Shown here one piece after another: positions 1 through 10,669 of a stretch of 64,000 nucleotides of DNA. Numbering within the stretch: position 1 is the stretch's first letter; the number at the start of each line of letters is the position of its first letter. The notes under the pieces were generated by a model. The model was not told where the DNA came from, did not search any database, and was given only the letters and a program-made list of their open reading frames with translations. Both the position numbers and the translations under genes were made by a program. This stretch comes from Diphasiastrum complanatum (lineage: Eukaryota > Streptophyta > Lycopodiopsida > Lycopodiales > Lycopodiaceae): contig CM055109.1 of the NCBI GenBank assembly GCA_029204225.1, positions 39,252,844 through 39,316,843 on the forward strand. The letters are read 5' to 3'.

Positions 1-3000
1 ATTGTCAGAGAACCGAAAAACTTTGACAAGCTTGGTATCCTCAAAGTATGGATTTGGCTTGAATGACTGAAAAAGAAAACGTGTAGTTTACTTGACTGGA
101 CTTTCTGCCTTTAAGAGTGAAGCATAACGATGGTGATCCTTATTGACAAATATCTTGATAAGCATATGACTGCAAATATATGATATGAATTGGCCCGATA
201 ACATACAAACGTGATGCTATATCCAGACTTCACGTCTTTGAAATCTTCCACATCCAAAGAATGCAAGTACTTGAGAACCTGAGACAAACCGAAAATAAAG
301 TTCAAACAAATAATCTTTTGAACCTGTAAGAATTAAATTAGATAAAAATAAAAATATTGAATTCCATGATGCGCAACTTGATCCTCAATTAAAAGCCTCA
401 ATTTTAAGAGAATTTTCAGCTGACATAAACGCAAAAAAAAATGTATGTGATCTGTACTTATCCACAAAGCAGTTAACTTCCAAAAAGGTGATCTGGTTCA
501 TGGTGAAAACTTGCCTTTTGATCTTCGTCGCTCACCAACTCACACAGAATAGGATGGCTCAGAATCTACATCCAAGATCTTTTGCAGTTTAGCAGAATAA
601 ATAACAAGCTAAAACGTGAGTCACAAGAGCTAAATATGAATGAATTGCAGCTGTTGTTGTTGCAAACTTGCAGCTGTTGTTGTTGCAAACATCTTAGCAA
701 ATACATCAGCATAAAAAAATGAGCAATTCAAATGGGAATCAATGGCCACCTGCAGACTGAGATACAAGGGAGTGTCACAGTTGTGGCACAGTAACTTTGG
801 CATCAGACTAAGAGAGCATCAGATGCATCAAAAGCATGCTAGTTATAACTAACTCAGGGGACCTACTGCTGTAAACCAAAAGTTTGGAATACTTTGAATA
901 ATCTCATTCCTTTTACTATACACTGGGCGCCTGACTTCATTGTACTTTTGTTCCACTTCAAGTACTTTGTCACTAGCTTCTTCATTCACCTGAAAAACGA
1001 AATATGTTGGACTCAAAACATAAGTAAATACAACAAGCCCCCTTCGAAAAAACCAACACAATAGATGTCATCTAAATCCTTCATTTGCACCTCTAGATAT
1101 GTCCAAGCTGCACTTGTACAATATATCAATGTTAACTCTTTGGTACCTGAATATTAAAACAAAGAGGTGTGCAATCTGTAACTCTATGAAGTCACCCCAC
1201 AAAGTATTGGACCATCAAATCCATCATGCAGAACACTATAATTACAATTTCAATTCTCACATCATCAGTGCCCAAGGGTAAGTGCAGGTGACATGCATAA
1301 ACATACGTCCACGTTAGCATATAAAGACAAACATGCTGAGTTTCTAATACTTGTCCAGAGGTGATGGGCCAGGCAAACCCATGATGGATGCAAGAACAAA
1401 TTGAATGTAATGACGTTTCTGGTGTGCAACAACGAAAATGCACCACTAAAGATAAAAATGAACCAGTTGGATGCAGCTTGGATAATAATCGCAAAAGCAA
1501 CTGCATGTTCTCATACTATGAGTGGTTAATGATGAACAAATAGCGAAGTTAGTACAGATATCTTGGCTATTTGTGCAAACTTTTCTTGCTGCATAGTCTT
1601 CTTTCAGCCAGGATATAGTCACTAGCGCAAAACAGAGGCCAGCGACGACACTGGCCGATATAGCCCTTATCCTTGATCAACTTGTCGATTCATTTAAGAT
1701 GTGCCCATTGTATCTCTGAAGTGTATTCATGTGTGGAAAAGTGCCATAATGGCTTGAGTCATAAAGATATTGAAGCACTCCGGTACAATCATAAAACATG
1801 CCATAAAAAAGAAGTGGTCTCCAAATGGAATCATAGATGGTCCAAGCTTGGAGGGCAAGAGAGAGAGCATGAGTGAGACTCGAGGTCAGAGAGAGAAAAG
1901 AGGCAACTCATAGGTGATACCCACTTTTTTTAGAAAGGGCACTTTCCCGTGACATTTCCACAGGGTCATCCTTCCATATTTTATGGCAGGATTCCCCAAT
2001 GGGAAGGTCACTGGGGGATCCATTCCCCCATACATAAAAGGCAGCTCTGATTGGCACAAAAATCGCATACATACAAAGAGTAGTCCTGTCCCTAAATTGA
2101 TTTCCTATTCACAAGAATCAAATTACACTCTCATGTTTCCTCTTTATGAATTTAAAACTTACAGATTGATGACTAAAAAAATACCTTCATGCACACTTTG
2201 AAAACTGCTAAATCCATTATAATTACATTTTTTGTGTTCATTTTAGAGTATTGAGACTGTGCAACCTGTACAAAAAACTGCCAATTCCTGAATCTTACAT
2301 TTTTTCCGTTGATTCAAAAAGATGAGGTCCAGGAAACTGGAATATGTTTTCTCATTTGAACAGTAATCGTACACATCTGAACCTTTTAAACGGCAAAGAT
2401 AAGAAGGCCCAAAATTCCATAGTAAGAGGCTAGCCATTGTGCACTAGTGGTGAACATATCGATGTTAAGTAAGTCTAAGGATAGTACTCGACATAAAAAC
2501 GAACACGCGGAATCTTCAGCATTAAAGGTCCACGCACGAAGTCTTAGATCATCAACTCCACCATGCCTGGAGTCGACCACTTCCTCAGACATTCCTACTC
2601 ACTAAGTCACCCCAAAGACTCGGTGCGACTCGCATGTGTCCCCATTGGCTTTCGTACATTTTGCATAGGCAAACTGCAGACCGGTATGAATATTTATGCT
2701 ACCACTTTATTGTTCGCGATTCTAAAGTAAAAAACTAACATTGTACTGTAGCAGACTAGGATAAATCTCTACACTATAGTTGTATAGGTTTTGACACTGT
2801 AGAATTTCCCAACCTAGCTTAAAAAAGATAATAGTAACTGGAGGCCACGTGGTGCTTCAAACATCTCATTCATTAAATTTCGGCTCATAAATGGATATTA
2901 TTCCTGGTCCATTCGCCACCTGAAACGCTAAAATCTTTGACAATGAAAGACCGTGTAATCCACGGATCATCTTAGAGCGATGACATACAATATCCTCCAA

Positions 3001-3180
3001 TGTGTTTGTATTTACAAAAGCAAACAGGAATGCGCAAAAAATCTGCAAAAAGAATAGGTTTACTTTTTCCAGCTCATCCTGTAGGTCTTGGAGTTTTTCA
3101 ATCGCCTCCAGAAGCTCCGAATCCAGCTGATCCGGCGCCTGATCTTCATCAACTTTTGCCTTCTTTCCCTTATCTGTCAT
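1..3180 (-). CDS. NRP1: NAP1-related protein (NRP/SET histone chaperone), 5' part of gene
   Basis: Nucleosome-assembly-family chaperone that binds H2A-H2B in the nucleus. Five minus-strand exons are visible: 3064-3180, 867-989, 515-565, 207-278 and 1-66, the last continuing beyond the window. Each is a whole number of codons (39, 41, 17, 24, 22), so every intron is phase 0 and the five join in frame. The first exon holds a Lys-rich start and the amphipathic dimerisation helix ([17 protein letters not shown]); the second holds [14 protein letters not shown] and IPNFW; the third is a mini-exon with LSHPILCEL and DEDQK; the fourth has [20 protein letters not shown]; the fifth has NPYFEDTKL. This order and spacing match plant NRP1/NRP2. 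The start at 3180 (MTDKGKK) fits family N-termini; an in-frame ATG at 3243 would add 21 residues. The acidic C-terminal tail lies outside the window. Introns are 67-206, 279-514 (GC donor), 566-866 and 990-3063. NRP1 versus NRP2 cannot be decided. Confidence 0.93.
645..690. repeat. Perfect 23-bp tandem duplication in NRP intron 2
   Basis: The unit TTGCAGCTGTTGTTGTTGCAAAC occurs twice back to back (645-667, 668-690) inside the intron 566-866. It looks like replication slippage with no coding effect. Confidence 0.9.
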
Positions 3181-3520
3181 CCTGCCCAACCTAGACCTTC
3201 TCACACCACCAAACCCAAGGCAATTTACAAGCTCTCGCTTCACTGAAACTCAATCTGCAGCAACCAACGGATGCTCCAAGAGCTGCAAATGCAACAAAAA
3301 CACTCAAAGCTGCATGAAGCTTCCTAGCAGCGATTATGGGGAGGAGAGAAATTCTCTCATCGCCATAGCAGCAGCAACAGCAACCTCAAAGCTAAACCCT
3401 CGCTTCCATTGCCAGAGCAGGAGAAGAGAGGTGATTAAACCCTAAAACCCAAAGCATAGAAAAAGCCCTAGGCTGACCGGCTATTCCGGTTAGACATACC
3501 GGCATGGCCAGTTATCCTAT
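3181..3520 (-). promoter_or_regulatory. 5' leader and proximal promoter of the NRP gene, with telo-box
   Basis: This lies immediately upstream of the NRP start. The stretch 3437-3445 reads AAACCCTAA on the plus strand (TTAGGGTTT on the gene strand). That is the plant telo-box, common in leaders of genes for translation and chromatin proteins in dividing cells. No clear TATA box is visible, which is usual for such genes. The transcription start is not determinable. Confidence 0.5.
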
Positions 3521-3826
3521 TTTTAAGGTTTATTTACTCTCTACGAAGCTGTTTAGCTTTGTCGCGATACATATTGCGTGATCGTGGCAAGCTATCTTAT
3601 CGCGGTAAGCTATTGTGATGATTCTAAGGAATACTACATGAATTTCAGCTTAGAAAACTTGGTGCTCTTTTTAACCTTTTCATCTTCTAGCATTGTTGAT
3701 CTAGATCTTTTAAATACCTTATGTTTTTAGTTTCGAACTTGCATTTCTTTTATGTTTTTAGCTTTGCTGCAACAACGGTAAGCTATTGTGATCTATTTGC
3801 TAAAAGCTAAGGTTTCACTCCTAAGG
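3521..3826. other. Intergenic stretch without recognisable gene
   Basis: AT-rich. The 16-mer GGTAAGCTATTGTGAT occurs at 3604 and again at 3777, so this is probably old repeat sequence. No coding signal was found. Confidence 0.4.
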
Positions 3827-4002
3827 GAGCTTGAGCATTTAAATGAAATTTATATACTTTTAAGTTGCAATGTTTGTTTTTTCATTAAATAACAGTTTAA
3901 AATGCTTTTGAGAGGAGCTTGAGCATTTAAATGAAATTTATATACTTTTAAGTTGCAATGTTTGTTTTTTCATTAAATAACAGTTTAAAATGCTTTTGAG
4001 AG
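3827..4002. repeat. Perfect 88-bp tandem duplication
   Basis: Two adjacent 88-bp copies (3827-3914 and 3915-4002), beginning GAGCTTGAGCATTTAAATG and ending CTTTTGAGAG, appear identical by eye. The identity points to a recent duplication. No gene function is apparent. Confidence 0.92.
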
Positions 4003-4074
4003 TATGAGGCTAGGGCAAAGACTTTGAGAATTTCATATCACCTTGTTTCATTGTTAAGAGTAAATAAATATCAT

Positions 4075-4338
4075 GGGTTGGCTCAATTGGTTAGCTTGTA
4101 ATCCAAAGTTTTTTGGTCCCAAGTTCAAATCCCCCATGGAAACCAAGATGCACTATTAAAAATAAGTAACCCAAGGGAGTTGGCTCATTTGGTTAGCTTG
4201 ACATCCAAAGTTTCTTTGGTCTCAAGTTCGAGCCTCCCCTTGGAAACCAAGAAGCATTATTAAGAATAACCCTAACGGGGGTTGGCCTACTTTGTTAGCT
4301 TGACATCCGAAGTTTATCTGGTCCCAAGTTTGAACCAT
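4075..4338 (+). repeat. Three tandem tRNA-derived SINE-like units
   Basis: Three related units begin near 4075, 4174 and 4277. Each has a pol III A-box-like stretch (TGGCTCAATTGG in the first, variants in the others), the phrase GTTAGCTTG and, about 30-35 bases on, a B-box-like GTTCAAATCC or GTTCGAGCC. This arrangement is that of tRNA-derived SINE heads. Units are about 95-100 bp and are separated by an A-rich tail (ATTAAAAATAAG or ATTAAGAATAA). The third is interrupted after the B box by unrelated sequence; its tail appears to resume near 7475. Confidence 0.6.
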
Positions 4339-4537
4339 TGTTGGGTGAGTATTGATATTTTCAACACCAGCCGGGTCTTGGTATTATACTTTTTAAAAAA
4401 ATTTGATACCAATCGGGTATGAGTATCATCATGTTTGTAATTTGGTGGCTTGTATCAATCGGCATAGGTATTGCAAGGGTAATACCAGCCGAGCGTAAAC
4501 CCGGGAGTATGTAATAAAATTCGCCATTTATAAAGGG
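4339..4537. other. Left half of an unclassified repeat rich in GGTATC/GATACC words
   Basis: Sequence between the third SINE-like unit and the gag-only retroelement. It contains many short phrases around GATACCAxTCGGGTAT in both orientations. Matching phrases resume at 7128-7470, on the other side of the inserted element, so the two halves probably formed one unit of about 540 bp. No protein coding is seen. Confidence 0.4.
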
Positions 4538-4542
4538 TAGTA

Positions 4543-5378
4543 TGTCAGAAATGGTGAACTCCTGCAATTTTGTCGCAGCACGAACAAGACACGAAGGTCG
4601 AACAATTCGCGACAGTCAACATGACTTTGACTCGAAGCACGAACGAGAACGATTCGCGATAGTCAATGTGTTTTTGACTCGAAGCACGAACGATTCGCGA
4701 ATCAATCGCGAATCGCAAACACACCTCCAGGAACGCAAACCGCAAAAGGGACGCGAAACGAAAACTAAGAAAAGAACAAAAGCAAACGGGAGATTACGAA
4801 ACAGACGAAGAAAAATCTTTCGCGCTGACAGCTGGCAGCTCAACGGGCTTCACGCCCAGCTGAAACGAGTAGCAATGACAGAGACTAACTAACTAGTTGA
4901 TTAGCATTCACTAGTCATGTGATTCGATGTTTAGCTATCTTGTAAACTCCACATAGTGGAGGTATAAACGATCCTCTCTGGATCATAATAGAAGGTGTGA
5001 ATACAGAGATCTGTAAGAGACAGAGAGAGACGTAGCGAATAGAGCACGAAAGTAAAGATACCAGAGCTGTGCATGAAAGTCTGCCAACGAGCAGAACACA
5101 GCGAAAGAGTAGAATGTCATTCCGCCAACGAGCGAGACACTGACAAATTCACTCTAAACTAAAACTGATAATTCAGTTACTCTATTTTCGTGCATCTTGT
5201 CTTGTGTTGTGTATCATGATTGCTAGAATAGAATATGTTTTATGATGCGTAGTCGAGTGTCTGGGATCCTATAAGGGCTTCTGCACAAAAGAAAATTAAA
5301 AGACAGAAAATTGTTCACGATAAAGAAGACGAAGTGAGGACGAACACGAATCAGTCCCACGCACGCGCTCCTGCGACA
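4543..5378 (+). repeat. 5' LTR of the gag-only element
   Basis: Begins TGTCAGAAATGG and ends ACGACA just before the primer site. The flank TAGTA is repeated after the 3' LTR. Short internal motifs recur (TTTGACTCGAAGCACGAACG twice). The phrase GTGTCTGGGATCCTATAAGGG lies near the 3' end. Confidence 0.85.
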
Positions 5379-5397
5379 TGGTATCAGAGCCAACAGG
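5379..5397 (+). promoter_or_regulatory. Primer binding site (initiator Met tRNA type)
   Basis: TGGTATCAGAGCCAACAGG directly follows the 5' LTR. TGGTATCAGAGC is the standard copia complement of the 3' end of plant initiator tRNA-Met. Confidence 0.9.
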
Positions 5398-5443
5398 TTA
5401 TCACTACTGATATCCCAGCTGTGATTCTTCCAAACAACATAAT

Positions 5444-6277
5444 ATGGCTACAACAATCCAGACCAGAGTAGCAATCAGTCTCGATGGCGCAAATTACAGA
5501 ATCTGAAAATTCAAAATCAAAACACTCCTGAAGGGCGAAGGCAGCTGGTCGATGACCGAGCTCTCAAAAGTGCAGCCTCCACAGAGAGACCCGAGGAGAG
5601 CTGAATGGATTAGAAAGGATGAGCGCGCAATGGCGATCATCGTTTCGTCCATAAATGAAAATCTACTCATGCAGATTGAAGACTACGAAAGCAACCATGC
5701 AGCATGGGAAAGATTAAAGCAGAAGTATGAAGTGAGGACTATAGCTTCAGTCATGCACCTTCACAATCAGCTGCAATCAATATGGTGGGATGGCAACCAG
5801 TTGGATCAGCACGTTGAGAATATCAGAACGATCTTCGCTCAACTCGCTGCATCAGGACAGGAGCACCAGGTCCCAGCACCACAACAGCTGATGTACTTCA
5901 TGAAATCTCTACCGACGTCCTATCAGCCGCTGAGAATGCTCATACTAAGTCTACCATATATGACATTCGACAAAGCAGTCAATCTTGTCGTTGATGAGAG
6001 ACTAATGAGAGACGAACGAAAGGTAAGCAGTGATCAAGAGAAGGCTCCCTTCATGAAAGGCAAAAACAAAAACAAGCCAAGATTCGAGAAGACAAAGTCC
6101 TCGAATCAACAATCTTCTTCTTGCGATCACTGTCACAAACCAGGCCATACAGCCAACAAATGCTAATTCAATCCAGCAATACCTTGCATGCACTGCAAGA
6201 AGAAAGGGCATTCTGCATACGACTGCAGATTCAACCCAAAAAGGAAAAACAAAGCTGAAAAAGCAAACATTGCATAG
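5444..6277 (+). pseudogene. Copia-type gag, two stop codons
   Basis: Gag forms the particle and packages RNA. The frame opens at ATG 5444 and runs to TAG 6275-6277, about 277 codons, interrupted by TGA at 5504-5506 (at the conserved Trp of the Gag N-terminus) and TAA at 6164-6166. Visible features are the UBN2/Retrotran_gag_2-like helical region, with AAWERLKQKY and MHLHNQLQSIWW, a basic linker, and two CCHC zinc knuckles: CDHCHKPGHTANKC just before the second stop and CMHCKKKGHSAYDC just after it. Both stops look like single-base decay. No pol follows. Confidence 0.85.
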
Positions 6278-6288
6278 TCATCTAAAGA

Positions 6289-7122
6289 TGTAGAAAGAGG
6301 TGACGAAGCTACAATTTTGTCGCAGCATGAACAAGACACGAAGGTTGAACAATTCATGACAGTCAACATGACTTTGACTCGAAGCACAAACGAGAACGAT
6401 TTGCGATAGTCAACGTGTCTTTGACTCGAAGCACAAACGATTTGCGAATCAATCTCGAATCGCAAACACACCTCTAGGACCGCAAACCGCAAAAGGGACG
6501 TGAAATGAAAACTACGAAAAGAAACGAAAAGAACGAAAGCAAACGGGAGATTACGAAACAGACGAAGAAAAATCTTTTGCACTGCCAGCTAGCAGCTCAA
6601 CGGGCTTCACGCCCAGCTGAAATGAGTAGCAACGACGGAGACTAACTAACTAGTTGATTAGCGTTAACTAGTTATGTGATTTGATGTTTAGCTATCTTGT
6701 AAACTCCACATAGTGGAGGTATAAATGATCCTCTCTGGATCATAATAGAAGGTGTGAATATAGAGATCTGTAAGACAGAGAGGGACGTAGCAAATAGAGC
6801 AAGAAAGTAAAGACACCAGAGCTATGCATGAAAGTCTGCCAACGAGCATAACACAACGAAAGAGTAGAATGTCATTCTGCCAACAAGCGAGACACTGACG
6901 AATTCAGTCTAAACTAAAACTGATAATTTAGTTACTCTATTTTCTTGCATCTTGTCTTGTGTTGTGTGTCATGATTGCTAGAATAGAATATGTTTTGTGA
7001 TGTGTAGTCGAGTGTCTGGGATCCTATAAGGGCACAAAAGAAAATTAAAAGACAAAAAATTGTTCGCGATAAAGAAGACGAAGTGAGGACGAACACGAAT
7101 CAGTCCCCGCGCTCCCACGACA
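6289..7122 (+). repeat. 3' LTR of the gag-only element
   Basis: Partner of 4543-5378. It starts TGTAGAAAGAGG and ends CCACGACA, followed by the target duplication TAGTA. Several CG dinucleotides of the 5' LTR appear here as TG or CA. Confidence 0.85.
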
Positions 7123-7127
7123 TAGTA

Positions 7128-7470
7128 TGCATTTCATAAAAAACATGACCATTTTAAATGTAATATGCATATGATTTTAAAGGCCAATACTTTGTTGGTG
7201 CCCACCAATGTCTTTGAGACACCATGAATAATATTAGTATCACATATCTAGATTTTGAAAACCAACTAAAAATGGATATTATATTGATACCATGTTAAAT
7301 TTGAATTTTTTGTCCCTAATCTGGGTATCAATATGTGCATTGATGATGGGCTAAAACCAGTCCGGGTTGGGTATCGACCGTGGTATCACAAAATCATATA
7401 CCAGTTGGGTATGTTCTACGATACCATTGCTGATACCACTTGGGCACCTATATACCCATCCACGAACCAA
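7128..7470. other. Right half of the unclassified GGTATC-rich repeat
   Basis: Continues the sequence type of 4339-4537 after the gag-only insertion, with phrases such as GGGTATCAATATG, GGTTGGGTATCGACC and ACGATACCATTGCTGATACC. No coding signal is seen. Confidence 0.35.
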
Positions 7471-7503
7471 CCCACAAAGAAACATTGCTAAGAATAAACC
7501 AAC

Positions 7504-7598
7504 GAGTAGGCTCAATTAGTTAGCTTGACATCCCAAAATTTATAGGTTCAAGACCTTATTTGAAACCAAGATGCAATACTACAAATAAAGCATCGGTG
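7504..7598 (+). repeat. Fourth SINE-like unit
   Basis: Contains GGCTCAATTAGTTAGCTTG (A-box region) and GGTTCAAGACC (B-box region), followed by GAAACCAAGATGCAATACTAC, the same order as the units at 4075-4338. It is preceded by a tail-like phrase (CATTGCTAAGAATAA) that may be the displaced end of the third unit. Confidence 0.5.
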
Positions 7599-8335
7599 TT
7601 CCATTTCATTTTAAAAATGAGTAGATTTATTGTTATATAAAAATAGAATCATCAAGTAAATCCAACGAGTATGCCACAAAGGCTTTCACAAAATATTTTG
7701 GGGATTAGATTTTTGCATTGACTCCAAGGACAAGGGATCTCAAAGTTTTGCATAAAGTACTTGCTCAATGTTCCTCGTAGAAGAACATTAAATAGTGCAA
7801 AGGTTTGGATTTCTCTCAAAATAAGATGGCCTTGAAGCAATAAAAATTTAAATTTGGCAAAATTATATTCGATCTTCAATTTTTTTTCTTTAAAAAACCA
7901 TAGATCTTGCTCATAAATAAGGTTATACGAATATAAAGTATGAAAGAACCTCGCTTGGTGTATTATGAGTTCAATAGTCGTCGTAAAAAATACCTATAAA
8001 TTTATGTAAAAAGGTGAATTTTTTTAAAAAGATTACACTCATAACATGTGAAAAAGTGTGGCCCACACAAAAAAAAAATTGTGTTGGGGAAATGGCAGCA
8101 AAGGGGAATGAAGAAAGGCTTGATAGAAAACATCTGTGTTTGAACTATCGAGTTCTGAGTAACAACTCCTTTCCCCCAATACATGAACTATGCCTAATCA
8201 GATTCAAATCAATTATATCATGACTAGGGTCACAACTGATTTTACTTGATCCTTACTTTGAAATTGTCATAATCAATTTGATTGATTACGTAGACAAACA
8301 CAAATTCTTTAGATGTTGGTTGCGAATACGTGTAT
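7599..8335. other. No recognisable gene
   Basis: AT-rich sequence between the SINE-like unit and the copia LTR. Both strands show only short frames without family resemblance. Confidence 0.4.
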
Positions 8336-9061
8336 TGTGGAAACATTGAGATTTACAAACGAATCTATACGAAAGATGAGAAATGAAAAAAGTGCTTAAA
8401 GCAGTACATCAGAAAAAGCATAACATGTGAGAAAATCAGATCCAAAACATACTTAATGGATCTAAGATCTTTGGCCAAGTTTGGTTGCATATCTAGATTT
8501 AGCTACAAGATAGAAATCATCACTTTATACATGCTAGAAATTGGAAATGCATGAAGATCTGATCAAAAGAACTAAGATACAATATAGTACTTAGATCAAC
8601 AACAGCATCATACATCACCTCACACGTGTGGATTGAAGATCAACAAGAAAAATCACATTCTACACACTAGAAATCAGGATATCTTGAGAAATACACATGA
8701 GATGGACATAGAATCGAAAAAGATGAACTCTCTACATAAAATGAGAATACAATGATATCTTTTCCACTACTAGTATTGCTATTTATAGCCTCTAAAATGT
8801 CATTTGGTCAATTTTCCTAAGCTTGCCCTAAATGGTAACTTCTTGGTACTTCATCAAAAAAACCTAGAAATTCTAGTGTATCAAAATTAGCCAATTAGAA
8901 TGGGTCCAAATCCGACCTCATCTATTTATCTGCTTGCCAAAAATATTTCAAACACTATTTAGCCCTTTATTGACAAATATAAATCTATCTCTACGTTGAG
9001 ATTTCATATTGGCCTCAAAATTGCCAAGATAAATCAACTAAACTAGTTGATATTTTTCAGA
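8336..9061 (-). repeat. 3' LTR of the RT-less copia derivative
   Basis: Inner boundary fixed by the polypurine tract; outer boundary (TGTGG at 8336) inferred by likeness to other LTR ends. Contains CACACGTGTG at 8621-8630. The inner ~440 bp align in layout with 61331-61764. Confidence 0.6.
8621..8630. promoter_or_regulatory. G-box palindrome CACACGTGTG in LTR
   Basis: A perfect 10-bp palindrome with CACGTG core, the bHLH/bZIP recognition core. The same core is found in LTRs of three other copia elements in this window. Confidence 0.5.
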
Positions 9062-10665
9062 CTCCCTCTTCAACTAGTTTTAAAATAGATTTGACCATTT
9101 GATCCATGTTAAGAATGAACTCCATCTTAAGTATAGATCTCTTTCCTATGGTTTTATAGTAACTTTCATAATTGATATAGAGAATAGTGTCCACATTGGA
9201 TGCTTCACTATTTCTTACATCAATTTTACATATCAAGATGTAACTAGAACATGAAGAACCAAATAGAATGTAAATGAAATGATTTCTCCATGCTTCCAAC
9301 TTTGAAATCTCTAGAGAATAACATCAACCAAACAATAAATGTGAGTAATCAACCAATGATTGCATGTCTCCTCCATCTTTGTCCTTCCTTGATATGTCTC
9401 CACCATGAAAATCCATGAATGAGCCTTCATTGCCATCTTGCCACAAGATATCCTCAGCACTTGAGAACTTAGCCATGAATGAGTGATATAATGAGCCTCC
9501 CTTGATTTCATTTTTATCAGCAAAACCATCCAAGCATGCTAGTACAACTCCAACATCAAAATGATGCAAACAATGTAACTAGTTTCACCATGTCTTGACA
9601 ATTTGCACACATTCACATGAAATTGCTCAAACATGAGATAGAACAAGTAAAGTAAACTTGAACAACACTTCCTTGCTGCTCCCTTGACCTTACTTGGCTC
9701 TTCAATAACTTGCAAAAACAGATCCAAAGTATCTTTGCCACTTAACTTCCTTTTGATGCTCTTGACTAGCTCCAAATTGCCAACTTTCCTTTTGTGTTAT
9801 TGAAGCCTTTTGAGATCAACCTCTTGATCTTTCGCTTGACCATCAAAGCCATTCAACAAAACTTTTCTTTCAGATCCATTAGTGGCATTATTTTGATAAA
9901 AACCACCATCCACTTGCATAGCATCATCTACACAAGAAGATTCACCAAAATATGTGAGAAATGCAAAATGAGTAACTTCCACTTGCTTACCATTCTCATC
10001 ATATGTGAGCCTTAAAAGTTGTTGTTGTCTTTGCCTTGATGTCCTCCTTGGCTTTTGATTTGAAGTAGGCTTTTCAACATCAGCATCCAAAGTATCAACA
10101 ACAATGTCATTCACATCAAAAATGTTAGATCCAATGTTCACACCACCACTTAAAGAAACTTTTGAAAAGTTTCCTTCATAAAAAATGACATCTCTTCCTA
10201 TGACCACTTTCTTAGTTGAAGGAATATAAACTTTGTAAGCCTTGCTCAACTCACTAAATATACCTTCTTATGAAGATGGATCCTCCTTTGTCCTATCATC
10301 ATGATATAGCAAATGCAACCAGAACTTTTGAAAGACTTGACACTCGGCCTCCTACCAAATAACATCTCAAAAGGGGTTTTTCCATCCAATACCACACTCG
10401 GGTATCTATTGCATAGAAAATAGGCACACAACAAAGCTTGATCCCAAAAAGATTTAGGAAGATTTGCACCTAACCTCATGGCTTTGGCTCCTTCACGTAA
10501 GGTTCTATTCTTCCTCTCGGCCACTCCATTTTGTTGTGGTGTCCTTGGGCTTGTGTGCTCCCATTTGATCCCATTTGCATTCACAAAATGCTTTGAACTT
10601 GGTAGACATATACTCACCACCATTGTCACTCCTCAAGCACTTGATCTTTGTAAAAAATTGGACCT
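9062..10665 (-). pseudogene. Degraded copia integrase C-terminus plus replacement module
   Basis: Reading leftward from 10665: integrase core with CLRSDNGGEY near 10640-10600, a frameshift, then PQQNGVAERKNRTL, PKSFWDQAL and GKTPFEMLFGRRPSVK, then SKAYKVYIPSTKKVV, which matches the intact element (10249-9797). The frame ends at a TAA after LKRLQ near 9797. Downstream, where RT should start, is unrelated sequence with no YVDD or RNase H motifs. It ends with a stretch resembling the last 30 residues of the intact Pol (GKRSILKM to KLVEEGV) next to the polypurine tract. The conserved segments and broken frames show a pseudogene. Confidence 0.75.
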
Positions 10666-10669
10666 CTCA

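Larger units (their letters stand above)
4543..7122 (+). mobile_element. Non-autonomous LTR retrotransposon encoding only Gag (TR-GAG type)
   Basis: A structurally complete element of 2580 bp. LTRs of 836 and 834 bp (4543-5378, 6289-7122) start TG and end CA, and are flanked by the 5-bp target duplication TAGTA (4538-4542 and 7123-7127). The primer site at 5379 follows the 5' LTR directly. The 910-bp interior holds a Ty1/copia-type gag with no protease, integrase or RT and no space for them. This matches the published TR-GAG class. The LTRs differ at many positions, mostly C/T or G/A, typical of methylated DNA decay, so the insertion is not recent. It would have needed Pol from an autonomous copia. 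Confidence 0.85.
8336..10665 (-). mobile_element. Truncated copia derivative with RT/RNase H replaced
   Basis: Minus strand, related to the intact copia at 54690-61120. Its 3' LTR is at 8336-9061 and its polypurine tract at 9062-9074 (CTCCCTCTTCAAC on the plus strand). The 5' part ends inside the integrase core near 10665, where a CACTA remnant begins, so gag, primer site and 5' LTR are absent. RT and RNase H are missing. About 700 bp of other sequence (roughly 9120-9790) takes their place and is shared with the copy at 61.2-63.2 kb. Confidence 0.7.

Noticed and set aside
4075-4160. Possible functional tRNA gene
   Set aside because: A- and B-box-like motifs are present but no cloverleaf or acceptor pairing can be drawn; SINE head fits better.
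4542-4892. 116-codon Arg-rich frame
   Set aside because: Lies wholly inside an LTR, and the partner LTR does not preserve it.
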